This document shows positions 17,767 through 26,654 of a stretch of 64,000 nucleotides of DNA, one piece after another. The notes beneath the pieces are model-generated. The model had not been told where the DNA came from and did no database searches. It saw only the letters and a list, made by a program, of their open reading frames with translations. This DNA is from Rhizobium sp. Leaf262 (GTDB lineage: Bacteria; Pseudomonadota; Alphaproteobacteria; Rhizobiales; Rhizobiaceae), in assembly GCF_001422245.1 (NCBI RefSeq), contig NZ_LMMM01000020.1, positions 172,259 to 236,258 of the forward strand, in the 5' to 3' direction. The first letter of the stretch is position 1, and every line of letters begins with the position of its first letter. Position numbers and translations under genes: made by a program.

Positions 17767-18429
17767 TTGTCAGAAATTCTGGTCATTAATCCCAACAGTT
17801 CCGTCTCTGTCACCCGCTCCATGGAGGCCTGCCTCGGTCTCGTCCGCGATGCCACCCGCCACAGCATCCGGTGTACGGAACTCGCCAAATCCCCGCCTGG
17901 TATCGAGACGGATGCCCATGTCGGTCAGGTCATTCCCAATATTGTCGAAGCTGTAAACGAGGCCTCAGCCGATGCCTTCGTGCTCGCCTGTTTCTCGGAC
18001 CCCGGCATTGCAACGGTCAGAAAAGCGACGACGAAACCCGTGGTCGGTATTGCCGAGGCGGCCTATCTTGCAGCCCTTGGCCTTGGCGAGCGCTTCGGCA
18101 TCATCTCGCTCGGCCAATCCTCGATTGACCGGCATCTGCGCTATCTGAAACATCTCGGCTTCGACGGTCGCCTTGCCGGAGATCGCTCCATCGACAAGAC
18201 CGTGGTGGAGTTGATGGCAGGAGACGTCGTAGAAATCGTTTCACGCACGGCAAAAGTGCTGCGGGATGAGGATGGTGCCGACGTGATCATTCTGGGCTGT
18301 GCGGGTCTTGGCGGGTACCGCCGCGCGCTCGAAGAAACACTCGGGCTTCCCGTCATCGATCCGGTTCAGGCGGGTGTGGCGCTGGCATGTACAACACTGG
18401 ACCTGCAATATGGAAGGCATGCATCATGA
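17767..18429 (+). CDS. Asp/Glu/hydantoin racemase family protein
   Basis: A 220-residue protein of the cofactor-independent two-cysteine racemase family. ILVINPNSSVSVTRSM is the family N-terminus. The paired catalytic cysteines are in FVLACFSDPG and IILGCAGLGG. Relatives interconvert 5-substituted hydantoin enantiomers, or related rings such as aminothiazoline carboxylate, before ring opening. The TTG at 17767 is chosen because homology begins there and an AGG lies seven bases upstream; the open frame above it includes the promoter. The stop overlaps the hydantoinase-like start (ATGA). Confidence 0.88.
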   Translation: MSEILVINPNSSVSVTRSMEACLGLVRDATRHSIRCTELAKSPPGIETDAHVGQVIPNIVEAVNEASADAFVLACFSDPGIATVRKATTKPVVGIAEAAYLAALGLGERFGIISLGQSSIDRHLRYLKHLGFDGRLAGDRSIDKTVVELMAGDVVEIVSRTAKVLRDEDGADVIILGCAGLGGYRRALEETLGLPVIDPVQAGVALACTTLDLQYGRHAS

Positions 18430-19793
18430 GCTATGATATCGTGATAACCGGCACCGTGGTTCTGCCGGATGGGCCTCTAGAGAATGGCTGGATTGCCATC
18501 AAAGGGGGAAAGATCGCCGCCATCGGCAGCGGTGATCTTCCAGACGCAGCCGAGCGCTTCGACGCTGGCGACGGCCTGATCATTCCGGGCGTCATAGATG
18601 GCCAGACCCATGCTTGCAGCTATGGTGGCCTGCCCGGCATCGCATCGACGACCCGCTCGGCAGTGGCTGGCGGCATCACCACCATCGTGGATATGCCCTA
18701 TGACAATCCCGATCCGCTGAATTCGGTCGCAAGACTGAATGCCAAGATTGCGGCAATCAATAAGCACTCGCATTCCAACGTCGCACTTTACGCCACCGTG
18801 ACGCCCGACCAGTCTACCGAAGAAATCGAGGGGTTGATTGCCGGGGGCGTGGCCGCATTCAAGATTTCAACCTTTGAAAGCAGCCCCACGCGCTTTCCGC
18901 GTATCTCCTCTAACCAGACGCTGGAAATCTTCGCAGCCCTTGCCGATACGGACATTCCGCTTGGCGTGCACAATGAAGATCAGGAAATCGTGCGCGCGCA
19001 TATCGCAGCAGCCAAGGCTGCCGGTCGCGATGGCATTGAGGCACATTCCGAAAGCAGGCCACCGGCGGCGGAAATGGCCGCGACGGCACAGTTTCTGGAA
19101 CTGGGTGCAGCTGCGGGCGCGCACGCGCATATCGTCCACCTGACGACGACACGCGGCTTCGACATCGTGGAAAACTACCTGCTGGACGGCTACCGCGCCA
19201 CGGGCGAACTGTGTGTGCATTACCTGTGGCTCGACCCGGAAATCGACGGGCCAGAGCTTGGCACGAAAATGAAGGTCAACCCACCCATCCGCCCCGGCCA
19301 GATCGAGGCGCTGTGGGAAGACGTGGCGGATGGCCGCGTCGCCTTCGTCAGCTCGGACCATTCCAGCTGGCCGGTCGACAACAAACTCACGCCGTCCATC
19401 TTCGAGGCGGGTGCTGGTGTGCCGGGTCTCGAAACTCTACTGCCCGCTTTCTACACCGGCGCAGAAATGCGCGGCTACGATGCGACAATGATGACGGTCG
19501 AGCAACTCTGCGAACGGCCTGCCAAATTCTTCGGCCTCTGGCCAGAAAAAGGCGCGCTGCGTGTTGGGTCCGATGCTGACATCGCCATTCTGAAGGCCGA
19601 ACCGCAGATCTGGGACTCGTCAAAGGCCCACGACGAACTCTACTGGAGCCCCTTCGACGGACGCGAATTTGCAGTTCGCGTGGTGCGCACCTATGTCGGC
19701 GGCAAGCTCGCCTGGGATGGTGCCAACATCGTCAATGCCGCCGGTGACGGACAATATGTCTCTCGCGGCACATCCAGCTGGTTTGAAGCTTAA
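18426..19793 (+). CDS. Dihydroorotase/allantoinase/hydantoinase-family amidohydrolase
   Basis: A 455-residue cyclic amidohydrolase (TIM barrel plus beta-sandwich). The carbamylated-Lys position is present in VAAFKISTFE, metal-site histidines in LGVHNEDQE and AHIVHLTTTRG, and the catalytic Asp region in FVSSDHSSWP. The first metal motif reads GVIDGQTHACS, that is Gln-x-His instead of the usual His-x-His. The family opens cyclic amide rings (hydantoins, dihydropyrimidines, allantoin, dihydroorotate). The gene is translationally coupled to the racemase, which supports a chiral ring substrate. No N-carbamoyl amidohydrolase gene is present nearby. The product ends with a GTSSW tail. Confidence 0.88.
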   Translation: MSYDIVITGTVVLPDGPLENGWIAIKGGKIAAIGSGDLPDAAERFDAGDGLIIPGVIDGQTHACSYGGLPGIASTTRSAVAGGITTIVDMPYDNPDPLNSVARLNAKIAAINKHSHSNVALYATVTPDQSTEEIEGLIAGGVAAFKISTFESSPTRFPRISSNQTLEIFAALADTDIPLGVHNEDQEIVRAHIAAAKAAGRDGIEAHSESRPPAAEMAATAQFLELGAAAGAHAHIVHLTTTRGFDIVENYLLDGYRATGELCVHYLWLDPEIDGPELGTKMKVNPPIRPGQIEALWEDVADGRVAFVSSDHSSWPVDNKLTPSIFEAGAGVPGLETLLPAFYTGAEMRGYDATMMTVEQLCERPAKFFGLWPEKGALRVGSDADIAILKAEPQIWDSSKAHDELYWSPFDGREFAVRVVRTYVGGKLAWDGANIVNAAGDGQYVSRGTSSWFEA

Positions 19794-19804
19794 AGGAGAC
19801 CGAT

Positions 19805-20731
19805 ATGCCACTGATCAACAACGAGACCTCGGGCGTTTTCGTCATTGCCTGCACCGCCTTCACGGATGACGGCGCAATCGATGTGGCCAGCGTCGATAGC
19901 ATGGTGGATTTTTATTACAACAAGGGCGCAGACGGCCTGACGATCCTTGGCATGATGGGCGAAGCACCGAAGCTAACGCAGGCTGAGTCCATCGCCATCA
20001 CCCGCCAGACGCTGGCGCGTTCGGGCGACAAGCCCGTGGTCGTCGGCGTTTCAGCACCGGGTCTGGCGGCCATTGGCGAATTGACGAAGGCGGTCATGGA
20101 CTTGGGCGCCGCCGGTGTCATGGTCGCGCCGCCATCCAGCCTGCGCACAGACGAGCAGATCATCGGCTATTACCGCAATGTCGTCGAGACCGTAGGCACG
20201 GACGTTCCGGTCGTCTTGCAGGATTTCCCGCTGGTTACAGGCGTGCAGATTTCTTCGAAAACGCTCGGCACCATCTTCGAAGCGCATCCCAGCATCGTCA
20301 TGCTCAAGCACGAGGACTGGCCGGGACTGCAAAAGATCACCGATCTGCGCAATGCCGAAGCCAAGGGTCGCCGCAGGACCTCGATCCTCTGCGGCAATGC
20401 CGGTGTGTTCCTGCCGGAAGAAATGCAGCGTGGAGCCGATGGCGCAATGACCGGCTTTGCCTATCCCGAAATGATGGTGGAGGTCTGCCGCCTGAGCAAC
20501 GAAGGCCGCTACGATGCTGCACAGGATCTGTTCGACGCCTATCTGCCGCTGATGCGCTATGAGCAACAGCCGGGCCTGGGCCTTGCCATCCGCAAATATG
20601 TGCTGGCCAAGCGTGGCGCGATCTCCAGCGCGGCCCAGCGTCGTCCGGGCGCATCTCTCAACGCACAGGCCATCACTGAGGTCGAACGACTGATTGAGCG
20701 CCAGACCCGCAAACTCGAGGCATTGAAATAA
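19805..20731 (+). CDS. DapA-family (dihydrodipicolinate synthase/N-acetylneuraminate lyase) aldolase
   Basis: A 308-residue class I aldolase-type TIM barrel. GADGLTILGMMGEAPKLTQAE corresponds to the substrate-binding GTTGE region, with GMMGE here, and VPVVLQDFPLVTGV and PSIVMLKHEDWPG carry the Tyr-region and Schiff-base Lys (VMLKHE). The altered GMMGE loop argues against true DapA and for a catabolic 2-oxo-acid aldolase or hydro-lyase. A strong AAGGAG precedes the ATG. The stop overlaps the next start by one base (TAATG). Confidence 0.88.
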   Translation: MPLINNETSGVFVIACTAFTDDGAIDVASVDSMVDFYYNKGADGLTILGMMGEAPKLTQAESIAITRQTLARSGDKPVVVGVSAPGLAAIGELTKAVMDLGAAGVMVAPPSSLRTDEQIIGYYRNVVETVGTDVPVVLQDFPLVTGVQISSKTLGTIFEAHPSIVMLKHEDWPGLQKITDLRNAEAKGRRRTSILCGNAGVFLPEEMQRGADGAMTGFAYPEMMVEVCRLSNEGRYDAAQDLFDAYLPLMRYEQQPGLGLAIRKYVLAKRGAISSAAQRRPGASLNAQAITEVERLIERQTRKLEALK

Positions 20732-21489
20732 TGGATTTTCTGATTTCCGGCAAAACCGCCCTCGTTCTGGGCGCAAGCCGCGGCTTAGGCGCGGCCATCG
20801 CCAAAGGGCTGGCCGCTGAAAGCGTCAAGGTCTTCGCTGCCGCACGCAACGTGGCTACCATGGAAAAGACCGACAACATCACGCCACTCACAGTCGATCT
20901 TTCGGACGCGACATCCGTCGCTGCGATGATCGCAACCGTCACAGCGGCGGGTGGCGTCGATATTCTGGTCAACAATTCCGGTGGCCCAAAAGCCGGACCG
21001 GCTGCCGGCCAATCGAAAGAAAGCTGGGCCAGCGCTTTCGATAGCATGGCAACATCCATCTTCACCGTGACCGACGCCATGCTGGAAGGCATGGTTGCGC
21101 GCAAATGGGGCCGTATCATCACCATCGGCTCCTCCGGCGTCGTGCAGCCCATTCCCAATCTGGCACTTTCCAACGGCATTCGTGCTGCGGTGTCCGGCTG
21201 GTCGAAGACGCTGGCTGGCGAAGTTGCTCGCCACGGCATCACCGTCAACATGATCCTGCCCGGCCGGATCGATACCGACCGCGTGCGTGAACTCGATGCG
21301 GGCAAGGCGGAAAAGACAGCCAAGACGGTTGAGGCCGTGCAGGAAGCCTCTCGCGCCGAAATCCCGGCGGGACGTTACGGCAAGCCGGAAGAGTTCGCTG
21401 CAGTCGCGGTCTTCCTTGCCAGCGCGCAGGCAAGCTATGTAACGGGTTCCGCCATCCGGGTGGACGGCGGCATGATCAAGGGGGTCTGA
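20731..21489 (+). CDS. SDR-family protein lacking the catalytic Tyr-x-x-x-Lys
   Basis: A 252-residue SDR. The Rossmann motif GASRGLGAAIA, the NNSGG loop and the C-terminal YVTGSAIRVDGG are normal. Where Tyr-x-x-x-Lys should stand, the protein has NLALSNGIRAAVSGWSKTLA, so both residues are replaced, as in a known atypical SDR subgroup. It may therefore catalyse something other than standard alcohol oxidation, or act as a lyase or isomerase partner. The start overlaps the DapA-like stop by one base, so the two are coupled. Confidence 0.87.
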   Translation: MDFLISGKTALVLGASRGLGAAIAKGLAAESVKVFAAARNVATMEKTDNITPLTVDLSDATSVAAMIATVTAAGGVDILVNNSGGPKAGPAAGQSKESWASAFDSMATSIFTVTDAMLEGMVARKWGRIITIGSSGVVQPIPNLALSNGIRAAVSGWSKTLAGEVARHGITVNMILPGRIDTDRVRELDAGKAEKTAKTVEAVQEASRAEIPAGRYGKPEEFAAVAVFLASAQASYVTGSAIRVDGGMIKGV

Positions 21490-21494
21490 GACTG

Positions 21495-22646
21495 ATGGTT
21501 GACTTCGACAAGGTTGTGGAGCGTCGCGGCACGGGGAGCTCCAAATGGAGCAAATACGGACCGGATATCCTACCCATGTGGGTGGCTGACATGGATTTTC
21601 CATCTGCCCCAGAAATTGTCGATGCCATTAAATCCCGTCTGGAACATCCTTGTCTCGGTTATGGTGTCGCGCGTGACGAGTTGCGCGACTGCATCGTAGC
21701 GGATCTGCAAACCAAATATGACTGGACGATCACGCCTGAAGACATCGTCTTCCTGCCGGGGGTCGAGCCCGGCTTCAATATGGCGTTAAAAGCCATGCTT
21801 TCGCCGGGCGATGGTGTGCTGGTGCAAACACCGGTGTATCGCCCGATCCTCAATGCCCCCGGCCATTGGGACATGAAGCGCATTGACGCGCCGCTGGTCG
21901 CCACCGATGGTGGCTACAAGATCGATCTGGATGATTTTTCCGCCAAGCTTAAGCAGTCTAAAGCCTTCTTGTTTTGCGATCCGCAGAACCCAACGGGCAA
22001 AGCCTTCACGCGTGATGAGGTCAAAGCAATTGCCAGGCTTTGCGAAAGCAATGACACGCTGATCATCTCCGACGAAATTCATTGCGATCTGCTGTTTGAC
22101 GGCAAAAAGCATGTCCCCATCGCTTCCCTTTCATCTGATGCCGCAAGCCGGACGATCACGCTGATGTCAGCGGCAAAGACCTATAATATCGCTGGCTTGA
22201 AGACTGCCTTTGCCATTGTTCAAAACAGAGAGATGCGCGAAAAATACGTGCAGTATCGCTTGGGCATGGTCGACAGCGTCAACATACTCGGCCTCGAAGC
22301 CACGTTGGCAGCCTATCGTCATGCGGATGTCTGGAAAACGGAGATGTTGGCATATATCCACTCCAACCGCGATTTCCTCTCGCAAGAGATCGCCACACGC
22401 TTTCCACAGATACGGATGATAGAAGCGGAAGCGACTTTTTTGGCTTGGCTAGACTGCTCGGCGCTCAACCTCCCGACCGATCCACAAAGCTTTTTCCTGA
22501 AACACGGCAAAGTCGGCTTCAGTGCTGGCTCCGAATTCGGCGCAGAGTTCTCCGATCACCTGCGAGTCAACTTCGGCTGCCCCCGTGCGCTACTTGAAGA
22601 GGCTATCAACAGGATGTCGCGGGCATCGGCAGTTCTTGAGAAATGA
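21495..22646 (+). CDS. PatB/MalY-type PLP-dependent C-S lyase (cystathionine beta-lyase-like)
   Basis: A 383-residue fold-type I aminotransferase-like enzyme. The N-terminus (LPMWVADMDFPSAPEIVDAI) is typical of PatB/MalY C-S lyases rather than ordinary transaminases. CDPQNPTGKAF, ISDEIHCDLLFDG and the PLP lysine in SAAKTYNIAGLK are intact, as is the carboxylate-binding Arg in LRVNFGCPR. It should split a cysteine S-conjugate or cystathionine into pyruvate, ammonia and a thiol. Last gene of the racemase operon, 5 bp after the SDR. Together with the rhodanese it implies a sulfur-bearing substrate. Confidence 0.9.
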   Translation: MVDFDKVVERRGTGSSKWSKYGPDILPMWVADMDFPSAPEIVDAIKSRLEHPCLGYGVARDELRDCIVADLQTKYDWTITPEDIVFLPGVEPGFNMALKAMLSPGDGVLVQTPVYRPILNAPGHWDMKRIDAPLVATDGGYKIDLDDFSAKLKQSKAFLFCDPQNPTGKAFTRDEVKAIARLCESNDTLIISDEIHCDLLFDGKKHVPIASLSSDAASRTITLMSAAKTYNIAGLKTAFAIVQNREMREKYVQYRLGMVDSVNILGLEATLAAYRHADVWKTEMLAYIHSNRDFLSQEIATRFPQIRMIEAEATFLAWLDCSALNLPTDPQSFFLKHGKVGFSAGSEFGAEFSDHLRVNFGCPRALLEEAINRMSRASAVLEK

Positions 22647-23165
22647 CCCTGAATATCCAGCAGAGAGATGACGCCGCGATGAACAGGACGGAAGTCGGAC
22701 ATCGGCTGCTCAGGCCACAGAAGACGATGCTACGTCCAAAGGCACAGCTGTAAGCTGGCAAAATAATTAGGCATTTCGTATATGCTCTTGAACGGATTCG
22801 AACCAGCGACCCTATCGGCATTGGTGGGCTATGAAACTGCTAACGAGTTACGCAAAAACACCAATTGCTAATCCGCGCACGTGCCGAGGATCGGCGACAT
22901 CAGTTTGATGTGGGTATCAATCCGTTTCAACACTCCATCGGGGAGACCAGCTCGTTCAGGCAGAGACCACCATCTTGTCTTCATATCGTCTTTTGTAAAA
23001 TTAGCTGGCAGATTACGTCGTGTTTGGAACTAAGGAACGATTTTCCGCCTGACTGATTGTACAAACGGCAACACCTCCTTGGTTTTGCCACAATGATTGA
23101 TTGCATTCCGTCCAGATTTTGACAGCTGATTGATATTTTACTCTATCCGATCACCGGGGTTCCCC
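22647..23165. other. 519-bp gene-free gap before the T6SS effector module
   Basis: No supported gene is visible. A short stretch near 22792-22815 resembles a tRNA T-arm on the minus strand (GGTTCGAATCC), but the stem does not pair and no complete tRNA is present. The last ~60 bases before VgrG are AT-rich and probably hold its promoter. Confidence 0.5.
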
Positions 23166-25430
23166 ATGACCGACCAGCCATCGTCCGCCGACTTCATCCA
23201 GGCCAGCCGTGTTTTGAAGGTCAAGTCGTCCTTGGGCGAAAACCAATTACTACCGGAGCGGATGGAGATCAGCGAAGGCGTTTCTCAGCTGTTTGAGATA
23301 CAGCTGAATGTCCGCGCAAAGAAGGAAGCGGTGAAGCCAGAGGAACTGATCGGGCGTCTGGTAGATGTCTCGGTCGAAGTGAGTCAGGGTGATGGCGAAG
23401 GTGGCGGCATCCGCCGGCCGTTCAACGGTCTCGTGACAGACCTGCATGAGGGGCCACCGATCACCCGCGGCCTGCGATCCTACGCCATGACGATCCGTCC
23501 ACAGATGTGGCTGCTGTCGCGCCGCTCCGATTGCCGCATCTGGATGGACAAGACATCGATTGAGATTGCCGAAACACTGTTTTCTGAACACGGCATCCCA
23601 GCCCCCGATACATCCGGCATCATCTCTCCGCCACCTGCACAACACTACAGCGTCCAATTCAACGAGCGGGACCTCGACTACCTCTTGCGTCGCTTCGAGG
23701 AGGACGGTCTTTTTTACTGGTTCAGCCACGAAGATGGCTCTCACAAGCTGCATGTCGCCGATACTGCCAACGGATGGCTCGGGCCATCCTCTTCAGCACA
23801 GGGCGAAAGCAAGGTGCGACTTGCGCAGGGCTCTTCGGACCGTAACCACATCAACGACTGGGCCCGTCGTTTCTCCTATGTGCCGGGTCAGCGCGCAGGT
23901 GCCGACTGGAATTTCGAAACGCCCTCCATGGTGCCGGGTACAATGACGCCGTCTCTGGTGCAGATGCCGGACGCCACAAAGCGCGAGCTCTACGAATTCC
24001 CCTCCCGCATCAAGACCGTGGCCGAAGCGGAACGTGCGCAGAAACTCAGAACCCAATCCACCGAAGCCGATCACGACCGCGTCTTCGGCGCATCGACCTC
24101 GCGTGTTCTGGAAGCAGGTCGCCGTTTTACCCCATATGAGGAAGCTCACCCCGAGCACGAATACGAAGAGCATGTGATTATCCGGGCCAGCCACACCATC
24201 GTGGATCGCTCTTATGAAACCAACAGCAACGAACCGGAATACCGCAACGCCTTCGAGGCCATTCCCGCCCGCGTACCGCTTACCCCGCATCGTACGACCA
24301 AACGCCCGAGGATAGAAGGCACGCAGGTCGCCATTGTGGCGGGTCCCGAGGGCGAGGAAATCCACCCGGATCAATACGGCCGCATCAAGCTGTGGTTCCC
24401 GTGGGACCGCAAGGCGAAGAAGGATGGGACGGACACGTGCTGGGTACGGGTCAGTCAGGCATGGGGTGGCGGAACATGGGGTGCGCAAGTCATTCCTCGC
24501 ATCGGTATGGAGGTGATGGTCGCTTTCGTGGACGGCGATCCTGATCGGCCACTGGTCACAGGTGTCGTCAACAACCCGAAAAATTCGGTGCCTTACGACC
24601 TCCCTGCCAACAAGACCCGCATGGTCCTGCGTTCCAATACCCACAAGGGCGATGGCTTCAACGAAATCACCTTTGAGGATGAGGCGGGCAAGGAAAACCA
24701 GTTCTTTCACGCGCAGAAGGACCAGACGACCCGGGTGCTGAACGACCGTACCAAACGCATCGACCGCCATGAGGTCGCGTCAGTTGGAGGCAACCGTGCC
24801 GTTGAGGTGTCCGGCAACCAGAAGCACGAGATCGGCGGATCGGTAAATACTGTTGTTGGCGGAACAGGGCCGATGGCGATGATGGCTATGGCGGGTGTTC
24901 AGGCACTATCTGGTCAAACGGCAGGTCTTCTCAGTCAAGCAGCGCAGATCGCGGGCGGGGGTGGTCCGGGGGTGGCAGCCTTCGCCACGACACTCGCCTC
25001 TTCCGCCCTCGGCTTCCTCGGCGCTGGCGGCATGTCGTCGCGAGAGGGTGTAGTATCAGGCCCTAGCCCGCGGGCAGATGCAGGCACAGCACTTGCTGGT
25101 TCCGGTACGGGTGTCGGCACCGATGCTTCCGGTCTCTTCCCACTCCCCGGCATCATGAACACCATCGTCAGCAGTTTCAAATCTGACAGCGTCGGCATTG
25201 CCCGTGCCGAACAGATCGGTGTCAGCAAGGTTACGAATGTCGGGCAAACGTCGCTGGAAAATGTGGGCAAGGCGAAGAAACTGACTGTCGGAGAGGAATA
25301 TGTCATCGAAGTCGGTAAGTCGTCTATGACGATGAAAAAGGACGGCACGATCATTATTAAGGGCGTGACGTTTCACTTCGAGGCTGAGGGTTCGTTCCAA
25401 CAGATCGGCAAAGTCATAGATCTAAACTGA
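23166..25430 (+). CDS. vgrG: Type VI secretion spike protein VgrG
   Basis: About 754 residues. Residues ~1-330 form the gp27-like part (VKSSLGENQLLPERMEISEGVSQLF is the entry block, FNERDLDYLLRRFEEDGLFYWF the family hallmark). The gp5-like OB fold follows (DQYGRIKLWFPWDR, WVRVSQAWGGGTWGAQVIPRIGMEV), then a beta-helix needle (TRVLNDRTKRIDRHEVASVGGNR). The C-terminal third holds an unusual Gly/Ala/Met-rich hydrophobic stretch (GPMAMMAMAGVQALSG and later) before the end of the needle. VgrG trimers tip the T6SS tube and carry effectors. No T6SS core genes are in the window, so this is an orphan effector cluster. Confidence 0.95.
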   Translation: MTDQPSSADFIQASRVLKVKSSLGENQLLPERMEISEGVSQLFEIQLNVRAKKEAVKPEELIGRLVDVSVEVSQGDGEGGGIRRPFNGLVTDLHEGPPITRGLRSYAMTIRPQMWLLSRRSDCRIWMDKTSIEIAETLFSEHGIPAPDTSGIISPPPAQHYSVQFNERDLDYLLRRFEEDGLFYWFSHEDGSHKLHVADTANGWLGPSSSAQGESKVRLAQGSSDRNHINDWARRFSYVPGQRAGADWNFETPSMVPGTMTPSLVQMPDATKRELYEFPSRIKTVAEAERAQKLRTQSTEADHDRVFGASTSRVLEAGRRFTPYEEAHPEHEYEEHVIIRASHTIVDRSYETNSNEPEYRNAFEAIPARVPLTPHRTTKRPRIEGTQVAIVAGPEGEEIHPDQYGRIKLWFPWDRKAKKDGTDTCWVRVSQAWGGGTWGAQVIPRIGMEVMVAFVDGDPDRPLVTGVVNNPKNSVPYDLPANKTRMVLRSNTHKGDGFNEITFEDEAGKENQFFHAQKDQTTRVLNDRTKRIDRHEVASVGGNRAVEVSGNQKHEIGGSVNTVVGGTGPMAMMAMAGVQALSGQTAGLLSQAAQIAGGGGPGVAAFATTLASSALGFLGAGGMSSREGVVSGPSPRADAGTALAGSGTGVGTDASGLFPLPGIMNTIVSSFKSDSVGIARAEQIGVSKVTNVGQTSLENVGKAKKLTVGEEYVIEVGKSSMTMKKDGTIIIKGVTFHFEAEGSFQQIGKVIDLN

Positions 25431-25445
25431 TCGGGTTGTGTGAAA

Positions 25446-26654
25446 ATGGTCAAGATCATCAACTATACCCCGTTTGCGAACCTTCGGTTCTCCAACCGCA
25501 ATGCGGTGGGTAAGGAATTTGGTGTGTTTATGGCAAAAACTGCTCTTGATATCGGCGCTGATGGCGAGTGCCGGTTTTCGAGCGAGCAGGAACCGTTCGT
25601 CTTTACTGACTTATATCACGATGACCTAAATGTGTCTTCGGTGCGCTATCCGTCTGACTTCGTGCCTTACAAGCCACACAGCGAGGTTATCGTGGACGCA
25701 ACCGCCTACGCTCCAGATGGAAAGCCCGCAACCGAATGGCCCGTTTCCATCAAAATATCTGACGATCTTGGCCTTTTTGCCCATCATGAATTGATGGTCT
25801 CCGGGCCGCGAGAATGGACCCCGCTCTGGCTAAAGGCGCTAAGTGACGAGCAAAAGTCGGATTGGCGAAAATTCAAACCGCTTTTCCGAGGCTGGGCATT
25901 GTCCTCCCCGAGCCCGATCGAAAGCTTACCGATCCGCTACGAGCATGCCTTTGGGGGCATGATTTATAAGGGTCTCGACAATGACGGTAATCCCATAATG
26001 GAGCCCTTCGAGCACAACCCGATTGGGAGTGGTCTGATCGATCGGGAACTGACCGATCATACCCAGCCTGTCAATGCGCCGCAAATCTTGAGCCGAGGTG
26101 CAATCCTGTCGGACCCCTATGAACAATATGCTGTTGAGGGACTCGGTCCTGTCCCGCCCGCATGGTTGCCACGGCGTCCCTTGGGCGGGACCTATGACGA
26201 ACACTGGATCGAGCATGTGTGGCCAAACTGGGCGGCGGACTACGATTATCGATTTCATAATTCTGCGCCTATCGGCAGCCAGGGCACCAGGTATTTTGAA
26301 GGCTCTGTTCGGATAGAATTACAGAACCTCTTTTTTGGCCATCCGAACTTCAGCATTCGCTTGCCTGACGAGCAACTGGTCGCGATCTCGCTGCGCGATG
26401 ACGACAGCGTTTTGCCGCTCAAAATGGTTCTCGATACCGTTTTTCTAGAGATCAGCGAGCGGGACCGAAACGATCCGCGGATTTATTGTATCTGGCGTAC
26501 ATCCTACGACATGACTGCGACTGAGGAACTTGCACTCCTGCGTTGCAGTTTGCATGATCTGCGCGGGATTAACCCGGTTCGGGTGAACCCCGATGAGGTT
26601 GCATGCAACCCTATGCTTCTTGATCCCGACCGGGATGAAGAGAAGGCCGCCTGA
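25446..26654 (+). CDS. DUF2169 T6SS effector adaptor/chaperone
   Basis: About 402 residues matching DUF2169: VKIINYTPFANLRFSNRNAVGKEF, FVPYKPHSEVIVDATAYAP, the YEHAFGG core and NPIGSG. Members load VgrG- or Rhs-linked effectors and usually lie between vgrG and a DUF4150 gene, exactly as here. The ATG at 25446 gives the family-like start MVKIINYTPF; a GTG two codons earlier (25440) is an alternative. The stop overlaps the next start by one base (TGATG). Confidence 0.88.
   Translation: MVKIINYTPFANLRFSNRNAVGKEFGVFMAKTALDIGADGECRFSSEQEPFVFTDLYHDDLNVSSVRYPSDFVPYKPHSEVIVDATAYAPDGKPATEWPVSIKISDDLGLFAHHELMVSGPREWTPLWLKALSDEQKSDWRKFKPLFRGWALSSPSPIESLPIRYEHAFGGMIYKGLDNDGNPIMEPFEHNPIGSGLIDRELTDHTQPVNAPQILSRGAILSDPYEQYAVEGLGPVPPAWLPRRPLGGTYDEHWIEHVWPNWAADYDYRFHNSAPIGSQGTRYFEGSVRIELQNLFFGHPNFSIRLPDEQLVAISLRDDDSVLPLKMVLDTVFLEISERDRNDPRIYCIWRTSYDMTATEELALLRCSLHDLRGINPVRVNPDEVACNPMLLDPDRDEEKAA

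Noticed and set aside
22780..22860. Possible tRNA gene on the minus strand (T-loop-like GGTTCGAATCC)
   Set aside because: The T-stem does not pair, and no acceptor stem, anticodon arm or CCA can be drawn around it. At most it is a fragment.
23793..24770. 325-codon minus-strand frame inside vgrG
   Set aside because: It lies fully within the conserved VgrG gp27/gp5 region and translates to low-complexity His/Arg-rich sequence with no homology.
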